A stretch of DNA of 64,000 bases from Schistosoma haematobium (taxonomy: Eukaryota; Platyhelminthes; Trematoda; Strigeidida; Schistosomatidae), in assembly GCF_000699445.3 (NCBI RefSeq), contig NC_067199.1:35758902-35822901 (forward strand), in the 5' to 3' direction. Below the pieces are notes generated by a model, which saw only the letters and a program-made list of their open reading frames with translations, searched no databases and was not told the DNA's origin. The translations under genes were made by a program, and so were the position numbers. This document shows, piece after piece, positions 55,401 to 64,000 of this stretch (position 1 is its first letter; every line of letters starts with the position of its first letter).

Positions 55401-55745
55401 TACATCTCAGTCCTACAGGAGGTCATTCGCGGCCCGGACAGCTCAGTAGTAACGTCTCTGACTGTGAAGCCGGGTGACACTGGATCGAATCCGTCAGGGA
55501 GCACCAGTTCCCTCAAGATTACAGGTACACCTTGCTGACGAGTGCCAAGTAGCACGAAACCCGGGTCCAGGGTTTCCCGTCGATTACCTCCAACTACCAT
55601 CTAAAATCTCAATACATAGTGCCCACAGTGTCGAGTCACCTAGACCGGTGGCCACATTGCAACATGATCGATAGCATTCGATCTGCACTAATAAGGACTA
55701 GACAAGCATGACATTGATCACCATCTAGCGATCAACCAATTGTGA
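55400..55745 (+). mobile_element. SINE-3, full length, defining copy
   Basis: Head GGCCCGGACAGCTCAGTAGT (A-box-like), AAGCCGGGTGACACTGG, B-box-like GGATCGAATCCGTC, hammerhead 55528-55574, linker CTCCAACTACCATC, tail ACCTAGACCGGTGGCCAC to AACCAATTGTGA. The head still resembles a tRNA through its whole length. Confidence 0.9.
55528..55574 (+). ncRNA. SINE-3 hammerhead ribozyme, core intact
   Basis: Stem I ACCTTG/CAGGGT (one G-U), CTGACGA, GTGCCAAGTAGCAC, GAAA, CCCGGGTC. Confidence 0.86.
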
Positions 55746-55865
55746 TGATGCACTACAAAACTATAAACTTGTACAAGAAATGATGATTATTTTTCCTCTT
55801 ATAACTCATACATTTAAATGAATGTTCAGAAGAAATATTTTCAAATATGGATGTGGTTGATAGAA

Positions 55866-55866
<1 letters not shown>

Positions 55867-55909
<43 letters not shown>
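55867..55909. repeat. (TA)n microsatellite
   Basis: About 21 TA units. Confidence 0.92.
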
Positions 55910-55910
<1 letters not shown>

Positions 55911-56094
55911 GTTCACACTACGTAAACAGGATCTTTCCGATTGTAACTCAGTATCCGTATACTAATATATCTGTTACTAAAATGAAGAAGAAATTGTTAT
56001 TGATTTTTGATTAAACCAAAAGTTCAAGCTTAGATCGAATTGTGACTTCACTTGTTAAAATACTATAATCTCTGGTTATTCATACTGATAATAA

Positions 56095-56420
56095 TCATGA
56101 GCTCACTAGTGACTAGCTTCATGATGGATTTCCTGGAGTTTTGGTGAGAAGTCGTGACTAGTAGTGCTCAATCCGTGTCAGACAATAGATGAAGAGTTAA
56201 ATAAGATCGTTTGAAGTTAGACATTAACAACGTTGGATGCTAGCTCAGTGGCCAGAAGATTAAACTTTTGAGCATAAAATCGAAGGTTCTACTACTGAGT
56301 CCCGTATGCGAAATCGTGGATGAGCACTGCTAAGGAGTTTCATAATAGGGTGAAACAGCCATCCTGTGCTTTCAGTGATGGTTTATCTTAGATGGACTCG
56401 TGAATTTAATTGTTATAATA
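56095..56420 (+). mobile_element. SINE-1, decayed full-length copy
   Basis: Begins AGCTCACTAGTGACTAGC, has GCTCAGTGGCCAGAAG and a CTAAGGA core with GAAA. Inactive. Confidence 0.8.
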
Positions 56421-56624
56421 GTTAATCATTTGTAATCAAATCGCAACAGCTCTTTAGTAATAAATCACTACCGATATTTGTTTATACATATTTGACATAA
56501 CTGAATATCAGTAACATAAAGTGTTCATAAAATGACTATTTTGAAAAGATAACGAGATAATTTCAAGTATAATAATAATATTAATAAATGAAAAATCAAA
56601 ATATATTCTTAATCATAGTTACCT

Positions 56625-57020
56625 GAATAGTTTGAAGTTATTTTCTGCGAAGATGGGTGGTGGAATCCAGTTTGACACGCGATTCGTCCTATTTGGGACT
56701 CGTCATTTAGATTCATCTACACCTCAGAGTTGATGTTCACTTTGGGACTCGAACCCAGTACCGTTCGTTTCAAACGTCATCACGTTATCCACTTCGCTAC
56801 TGAGTTCTGATAGCCACTTGCTTGTACAATGGGGTGAAGCTTGAATTCACGAGTCCAAAATAGGATGAAACGCGTGCCCTGGATTCCACTGCTAGCCACT
56901 ATCCATCTTTGCTTGTAATGCTCGGGAATTAAGGCAATGTGCACAGTATGCACATATGCCAATAAGAGACTGATCAATTGTAGTTCTAAACATCAATGGG
57001 AAGATCCAAACAAACAATAC
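56625..57020 (+). mobile_element. SINE-2 with inverted head half
   Basis: Minus-sense hammerhead and head (56640-56855) joined at TTGAATTC|ACGAGTCC to a plus-sense second hammerhead 3' half and tail. Neither ribozyme is complete (the minus copy lacks GAAA; the plus one lacks CTGA). Confidence 0.82.
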
Positions 57021-57384
57021 CAAGCAAAATTTGGAGTTATATTAGAAGTCATTTCTATGAATTGTTATTTGGTGAAATTGTATCGATCATGAAATGGAAA
57101 TGTATATCATTCGTTATAGAATGTTATGTAAGATCGGATATAGTGTTATCTTTGAATTTATATATGTCTATTAAGAAATAATAAGGTCTATTCATAGAAA
57201 CTTTAAAAATATACTGGACTAATAAAGTAGCCTGATTCGAATGTGTAATTTTGTAATAATAAAAAAATTACAGCGATTTGTTTTCAATTATAATGGATGA
57301 GCATACCATAAAATAGTACGATACTCATACAAGTAAAAATATAATTGAATAAACAGTAAGAATCTTAGATTATCCGAACTGGGT

Positions 57385-57905
57385 TGAGTTCATGAATCAT
57401 TTAAAGCCAGAACGCAACTGAATACCTGGAAGCACTGGACGGCCGTTTCGTCCCACTGTTGGATTCCTCAGTAGTGCGTGTCCACGATCCCACCTCACGA
57501 GATTCGAACCCAAGACCTATCAGCCTCGCGCGCGAACACTTAACATTTAGACCATTGAGCCGGTTGGTATTCAGCGGTGTTAATGTCTAACTTCAACCAA
57601 TCCAAGAAACTGAGCCACACATCCGCCATTGTCTTCAGTAAGTCACTACCTCACAACAGACCCGGTTGAACTCCACTTGTCACGGCTTCTTACTAGAACT
57701 CCAGGAACTACCTTATGAAGCTAGTCATTAGTGAGGTTTTATGGATATTGTAGTAATTTCAATGATTGAAATCATGAGTCAATTGAAGCTTGATTATCAT
57801 GGAAAACCTGGACGTATTGGACGGTCTTTTCGTTCTAGTATGAGACTTCTCAGTAGCTTAAGTCAACTCATGAATTCAACTGTTAAAATTACTACAATCT
57901 CTACA
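57385..57905 (-). mobile_element. SINE-1 head-to-tail dimer, minus sense
   Basis: Unit at 57385-57730 (hammerhead about 57431-57475, core intact but stem II closing pair lost) and a 3' unit at 57735-57905 (decayed hammerhead). The CAGTAG anchor repeats at 57469 and 57851, a 382-bp period. Confidence 0.83.
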
Positions 57906-58144
57906 AACCCTCATTTTTATAAAAATTCGCATAGATTATCTAAAAGTTAACTAATAAGTTTTGTTCATAATAAATATACATAAATAAGTATACATTATCA
58001 AAGTATATAGTTATTCATACTTTATATACAAGATTAAATATCATTTGGATTTTTGTTTTTATTTGTAGTATACAGTTTAATCGAAGATATACATTACGTT
58101 CTATTTAAGGATTATTTAACATATTCCATATATATCCATATATA

Positions 58145-58315
58145 CCCCGCGATATGCGGGGTGCGGGATCTTGGATGCGCACTTCTGAGGAGTCCCACAC
58201 TAGGACAAAACGGCCGTCCAGTGCTTCCGGGTTTTCCATGATTGTCGAGCTTCAATTGACTCATGATTTCAGTCAGTGAAACTTCTAAAAAATCTCCACA
58301 AAACCTCTTCTGATA
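58145..58315 (+). mobile_element. SINE-1 3' half
   Basis: GCGGGATCTTGGATGCGCAC, CTGAGGA, stem II intact, AAAA in place of GAAA, tail to AATCTCCACAAAACCTC. Confidence 0.85.
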
Positions 58316-58799
58316 TCCATATATGATAAACTTCAAATAAGATAATTCCTTTTTTTGTTACCTATCTTTAACCAATCTAATTTCATCAATATGCACATCA
58401 TTTATAAAGAGATTTACATTAAAGATAGTCATAGTAACTTGGGAAAAAGAAGAAAAAAAGAAAATCACTACTTACCCATAAGATTTACAATCTATTGTTA
58501 TACAAAAATTTCAATATTAAATTCTATTTCTATTTCCTTATAGTAAATGAAAATTCCCTAATTTCTAATCAATCCCCTAAAAGGTCACATGTCAAAATTA
58601 ATCCTTATTATTAACTAAATGAATGACATGTGAATATTTAAAAGTATACGTTTTATACAATTGGTTAGTTCATAAACGTATTAACAACAGGCCATTCTAG
58701 AATAACAATGAAAAATAATCATTAATATACTACTTATTTTACATATAATCGATTAACACAACTGTTTTTTTTTCTTAATTCTTTTAATAATTCTTATCA

Positions 58800-59365
58800 G
58801 CAAGGGGTTTTTTTCTGAGATATTATAGTAATTTAATTGTTGAATACATGAGTCGATTGAAGTTAGACCACCATAGAAAATTTGGAAACACTGGACAGCC
58901 GTTTCATCCTAGTATGGCGATATGTAGCTTCAATTGACTCATGAATTCAATAATTAAATTACTATATTATCCACTAAAACCTCTCTCTGATTATAATCAT
59001 CATATGCTCATTAGTGACAGTCTATAATAGGTATTTCCTGGAGTTCTAGTGAGAAGCTGTGATAAGTGGAGTTCAACCGGGTCTGTTGTGAGATAGTAAT
59101 TCACTGATGACAATGGTGGATGGTGACGCAATTTCGTGGATTGGTTGAAGTTAGACATTAACACCACTGAATGCCGGCTGGCTCAATGGTCTAGAGGTTA
59201 GGTGTTCACGTGAGAGACCGATAGGTCCTGAGTTCGAGCCTCGCTCGTGGGGTCGCGGATGCACAGTGTTGAGAATTCTCATATTATAATAACACGACCG
59301 TGTAGTGCTTCCAGGTTTCAACTGATGGTGTAACATAGGTCGGTTCATGGTCCCAATGGAATACT
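58800..59365. mobile_element. SINE-1 complex: minus 3' part plus plus-sense full unit
   Basis: 58805-58920 is minus-sense with a partial hammerhead. 58920-59000 is a plus-sense tail, and the junction CTGATTATAATCATCATATG leads into a plus-sense unit with leader, head (GGCTCAATGGTCTAGAGGTT) and a broken hammerhead (GTTGAGAATTCTC). Confidence 0.8.
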
Positions 59366-59369
59366 CTTC

Positions 59370-60540
59370 TTATTATTCTTATACTTAATTTCGTAAATAT
59401 TACACAGATGTTATGTTTAATTGTCCTCATTATGACACATACTGAACGTCATAGATACTAAGAATCCTATGCGTTAGTCACTCCTGTTCAACATGAATAT
59501 CATCTCATTTTTATTTGAAACTGGAATTGCTCGTTAACAAAGAGTCCCATACCATATCAAACCCAGGACCTTCAGGCCTCCTGTAAACAATATAATATCT
59601 GATGTCTTATACTCTTAACTATTAAAGGATTAAATTTTCATTGCGGTTTTCATTTCGTCAAAGTTCAGCGATGTTAACATCCAAATAAAGTATAATTTTA
59701 GACAATGTATTGGAGAATTTTGTTCATCTCTTCGCATTACCTGGTATGTAATTCACTCAACATAATCTTTTATCCTATACCTCAAGATGGTTCAAACTAA
59801 TAAGGGTGGGAGCAAAAGGGCGACCATCTGAAGGGCACATATTAATAGAAATGAGCATTGAAATGTGACTAACATATTTAATGGTGCGAAATATCTTCGA
59901 TCTAACCTTTGTTGTGAAAGACCTTCCTAAAACGAACAATGTGATTGAGTGATTGCATATATACTTTAGCCAACTTACTGGTGTCGCTTATCCAAGTATA
60001 CGGAAGTTTGCTGGTGCTCTGAAAAAGGAACACACTAAATGGAGTGAAAATCGAACAGTCTGTTGCATGAATCCAGTAAGAGCACTTAGAAAGAAAGTAT
60101 AAGTACCAGTATATATCAAACTGGTTCGTAGAAGATTACAAAAAAATATCTACACTAGATTATGCATTTGAAACAGAACATAATTTGAATATGCATAGAT
60201 TAGCATGTTAAACTGTGTTACGAAAATTTACTAATATCTGCAACTTGTACATCTATATCAAATTGATGTTAATAATCTCTTTTAATGAATTATATATAAT
60301 CAGTTGATATATTCCAGAGATTATTTTATTGTAGGATTAAGTTCTCCTCTTAGGCCTCAGAGTTATCAACATGTCGGGGAATCAGGGTTCGAGGTTTAAA
60401 TATGTAAGTCACTTAACTATTTTCTTTCCCCTCTTAATCTGTGAAAAAATATCGAGAGTAATAAACAATCCACCTAATATGTTCCATCTATTCATCTAAT
60501 TAGTATTAAATAAAACCTAGTCATTTGACGTATTATCACA
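59370..60540. other. No confirmed feature
   Basis: A SINE-1 B-box-like remnant (TATCAAACCCAGGACC, minus sense) near 59553. Otherwise unique-looking. Confidence 0.4.
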
Positions 60541-60544
60541 GACG

Positions 60545-60622
60545 TCAACAATATACGATGGAGAATCCTGGTGGGTGGTCTATGCTCCTCCACAAGGAGT
60601 GACAAGTGTTAGTAAGTAAATT
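60545..60622 (+). mobile_element. RTE-like 3' terminus
   Basis: GGAGAATCCTGGTGGGTGGT, CTATGCTCC then GTTAGTAAGTAAA; encodes the R-ILVGGLCS end and the tail. Confidence 0.72.
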
Positions 60623-61221
60623 TAACTAGAGAGTATGAAAGACAATGTTTTCAAAAGTACTTTCAATGAAGAATACCAAGCATAACGTTTTTATGGTACA
60701 AGAAAAGGCATAATTTAATCATATTACAACTAAGGATTTTTTAAAAAGTCCCTATAAATAAACTATCCCCTAACTGTTCGAAATAGATGTACGACATAAT
60801 ATGACTAAGGTAATACAAATAAAAATCGTTTACTAAATTTGAAGGATTACAGCATTTGTTGAAAGTAGGGTTTGCACTAAACCTCAAGAAAACTACTTTC
60901 TGATTAGTCGTAAGATAGAGGGTGAAACAAACATATTTCACATCATAAAAATGTTATTCCTTGTTTCCATGTTCACCTTCATAATTATTAGCCTTTTTGA
61001 TAGTTGCCATTTTGATCGCGCCCTTTTTATTAGATATTTGTCAAAATACACAAGTGGTATGGCAAATGAAGTATCGTGCAAAAAGCCCATACACTGTATA
61101 TGTCGTAAAGGTATTTTGGTTAATGAGTTGTGGACCAATTATCAAACCTTGGATAAAACTAAACGTCGAATGAAAAGCAAAATTTTCAAATTAATTTACT
61201 CAAACAAGTTCTAAATTAAAC

Positions 61222-61440
61222 AGAGATGGATAGTGGCTGGCAGTGGAATCCAGGACGCACGTTTCATCCTATTCCACTACTAGCCATTATCCATCTTTAC
61301 TTAAGAAGCTTGTGACTTGAGGCTATATTGAGGCGATCCGCACAGGATGTACATGTGCTAACATGAGACTGATCAATTGCAGTCCTAAATAACAGTGGGA
61401 AGATACAAGTAAACAACACCAAGTGAATTCAAGTTTTAAA
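61222..61440 (+). mobile_element. SINE-2 foldback with tail
   Basis: GATGGATAGTGGCTGGCAGT faces CTAGCCATTATCCATC within 60 bp, then the plus-sense tail GCTTGTGACTTGAGGC to GAAGATACAAGTAAACAAC. The hammerhead is truncated at the fold. Confidence 0.82.
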
Positions 61441-61444
61441 TTAT

Positions 61445-62250
61445 TACTTTTATTGAACCGATGAGTTAAATTAATCGATTATTTTAATTTATGTACCCTA
61501 AGCCTTCAACTTGAATCAGATAAGTGAAAAACCGGATTGAGACGCATTTTATCGGTTTTTCCTTGAATAAAAATCTAAAAATAAACCATATGAATAAAAG
61601 TTAGATGATACGTCAAACAATTTTGATTCGTCACTTCAAATTTTGTGCAAATATTCATACTACTGACAAATTATAAAGTAGGCACAAGCAATACATATGA
61701 GTTATTACCCGGAGCTGTGTGATTTATATTGTATTTTTTTATATTATCTTCGTTTTTCTCATCTTACAGATATACTAATTGACCCTTATTTTTTTCATAT
61801 GTAAGTGTATTGACAAGTAAATATGTAGTCAGACTGTTCGAAGTGTAGTGGACTAATTTATTACAGTCTCGAAAACTTAACCTTCTCATTGAATTATTAA
61901 AATCAAGGATGCACTGAGCATATGCAAAATTCTCAGAGGTTGAGAATAATTTTACATTAATCAAAACAATTTTCGCAAACTAAACTTTCATTGTCATGTA
62001 AACTGCTGTAACGTTTTTCAAGATTACTTGGCTAATAATATGTGGTAACATCCATGTTAACTTTACGTAACAACAAACCAAAAAATAATGTTTAAAAAAA
62101 TATAAACAATAATTGTGATGAATCTTGTATAATAACCAATACATTCAAAACTATCTTGTTTCATTTCCGTGAATTACGAAATCACTAGCATTTGCTCTAA
62201 AGTTAAACTAGGTATGTCCTCAAGATAGCTGGATAATGATATAATAACCA
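61445..62250. other. No feature seen
   Basis: AT-rich. The short open frames (for example 61764-61964, minus) show no family signature. Confidence 0.4.
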
Positions 62251-62257
62251 TTGAGTG

Positions 62258-62780
62258 CTCCCAAATGCCCTGATACGACTGATGGTGGGGAGAGTTAGCT
62301 CTCACTCTCCAAATGCCCTCCCATGACCACGTGCATACAACCACTGATAGGGAAGTTCTACTCACTGCCTTCAAATGGTCAGTGAGTTGTTCACCAAATT
62401 GAGAGGATGAAAAGCGAATGTCCGGCGCTATAACCGGGTTGGTGGATATAGAAGATCCACCTAGGGGAATTGTAAAACCCTGATTCCAAACAATTGGTGT
62501 ACATGGGTTTCAGGATCCTAAGAAAACCAATGGCGTATGAACCTATTGTTGGTCATCGGCTACCATGAGATTGCATCTCCTCACGTTGCTTCACTGTCTT
62601 GTGTATTAGACTTTTAGGTTGAAGGCTTGGGGTGTGGTCCCCTAACAAAACCACCTGCTTCGGTCTGGGCGCCCAGGCAGTATCCCAGTCTACTTACAAA
62701 TCAAGTGATTTGTGTGTCGCATATGTATTCATTGCCCTTTTCTACTCATATCTATGTGTTCAAATAATTAAATAAATGAC
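62258..62780 (+). mobile_element. Retroposon R515, copy 4
   Basis: Starts CTCCCAAATGCCCTGATACG, has GTCCGGCGCTATAACCGG and GGTCTGGGCGCCCAGGCAGT, ends TCAAATAATTAAATAAATGA. More diverged than the other copies. Confidence 0.82.
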
Positions 62781-63426
62781 TATTGTGTAAGAACTTACAT
62801 CTAGATAAAAGAAGCTTCTAAATCCATAATGCCATTCACAATGCTGTAAATTTTACACAATTAAAAATATAAACTGTTATTTACTTTTTTCTTGTAAATG
62901 ATACGAAGATTATCAATCTACTATACTTTCAGAATAGTCAAACTTGTCAAATAAGAAGGTAGGGTTTATTCAAACCTACAGTGGACAACTTCATGTAACA
63001 TAAACTTGAAGAGTATTATTATTATCATTATTATTCTTATTGCAGAGGGATAGTATTTGGACGATCATCTAACTTTAAGAAGTACAAAGATGCAGTTTTA
63101 GCCTTCTCTATCTCACATAAGACAGAAATATATTTTTCTGATTTTCTTTATGTTTATACTGTTCAATCAAGACTTAACTTTCCCTAGAATGTTGTAAATA
63201 ACAAACAATAACGTCAGTCAATGTTTATTTACATTCCATTTCAAAGTATGCAGTTGATTAGTATGGGTTATCAGTTAATTTGTTAATTCTCATATAATGG
63301 AATACCTATGAAAATAAAAATTAGGGATATATATGTTATGAGGACGATCGATTAAACCTTCCTATTTTCAAGTTGAAGCATTCTCGGTATCACAGATTGG
63401 ATTATAATGTGATGGACATAGTAACA

Positions 63427-63427
<1 letters not shown>

Positions 63428-63479
<52 letters not shown>
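63428..63479. repeat. (ATT)n microsatellite
   Basis: About 17 ATT units. Confidence 0.92.
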
Positions 63480-63689
63480 GACCTTTACAACATGGTGATG
63501 CCAAACTATTGACACCTATTCCCACAAGTTACTCTGCTCCGTAAAAGTGGATAACTTGACATAGCAGTTAAAATTAATGAGTATTCGCATAATGAAATTA
63601 TGGTGGTGTTATAAATGATTCTCAGTATTTCCGTTGAATAACGGTCAGGCTATGTACCCAATCAGCTGTAATTGAAATTTTACCAATAG

Positions 63690-63830
63690 ACCGGTGTCTA
63701 GTATTTCTAATGGTTAATTTTTCACCACAACACTTGAACGTCCTGGATTCAATCCCTGGTATGATTGTGGATATTCACTTCTGAGAAGCCCCATACTAGG
63801 ACGAAATACTTGTTCAGCCCTGTCTGGCTT
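63690..63830 (+). mobile_element. SINE-1, decayed
   Basis: GACCGGTGTCTAGTATTTC, GTCCTGGATTCAATCCCTGG, CTGAGAAGCCCCATACTAGG..ACGAAATAC. Core broken. Confidence 0.7.
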
Positions 63831-64000
63831 TTAGTATTACCCCGATATAGGTCAATCTATAAGGATCACTACTTGCACATTCTGATTGAATCAATAATAT
63901 ACGTTTCTAAAAATTTACATATTAAGAAAATGCAATTCCTCAAAGGTTTCATTTTTTTAAAACAAACATTCATAACCACTTCATATCTATTGTCTGACAC

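Noticed and set aside
55254..55674. Three open frames of 66-94 codons
   Set aside because: They are translations of the inverted SINE-3 copies (tRNA-like head and ribozyme), not protein genes.
63428..63479. CRISPR-like or regulatory repeat
   Set aside because: It is a plain (ATT)n microsatellite; eukaryotic window with no CRISPR context.

Overview
The window looks like AT-rich nuclear DNA from a schistosome-type blood fluke. The evidence is the repeat content: a retroposon matching the Sm-alpha type (tRNA-like boxes plus an embedded hammerhead ribozyme), RTE-like non-LTR 3' ends finishing in GTAAGTAAGTA, Penelope-like elements (PLEs) with GIY-YIG-type endonuclease remains, and low-GC introns with GT..AG borders. 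There is no bacterial gene organisation, and most long open frames are shadows of repeats. The genus is inferred; I could not run a database search.

One host gene is visible, on the minus strand. Ten short exons (a to j) run from about 48.1 kb down to 7.8 kb and together encode an EF-hand-like remnant, a coiled-coil middle and a C-terminal Rab/Ras-like GTPase domain, the layout of a RASEF-type protein. Intron phases agree at seven of nine junctions. One disagreement (b to c) goes away with an alternative donor; the other (g to h) points to an unseen exon. The first and last coding exons were not found. The GTPase domain lacks the P-loop Ser/Thr and a normal DTAGQ switch II, but keeps NKKD and SAK.

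Everything else is intron or intergenic DNA full of retroelements. Three tRNA-like SINE families each carry a hammerhead: SINE-1 (CTGAGGA core, about 30 copies), SINE-2 or Sm-alpha-like (CTGATGA core, about 11 copies) and SINE-3 (CTGACGA core, 6 copies). PLEs add two further hammerhead-like types in inverted terminal repeats. Also present are five LTRs from two families, five copies of a roughly 285-bp MITE, four copies of a roughly 515-bp retroposon all on the plus strand, and RTE fragments.

Layout: 1-7.8 kb repeats downstream of exon j, including a PLE interrupted by SINE-3; 7.8-18.7 kb GTPase exons with SINE-1 dimers, tandem RTE ends and two LTRs; 18.7-48.2 kb coiled-coil and EF-like exons in long introns with nested PLE, MITE and SINE insertions; 48.2-64 kb no confirmed exon, with inverted SINE pairs, a perfect 270-bp palindrome whose arms each carry a hammerhead-like motif, and two facing SINE-3 hammerheads. 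The most interesting theme is the number of self-cleaving ribozyme motifs with intact cores, several in sense orientation within introns of the host gene, and the repeated inversion of the hammerhead cassette relative to the element tail.
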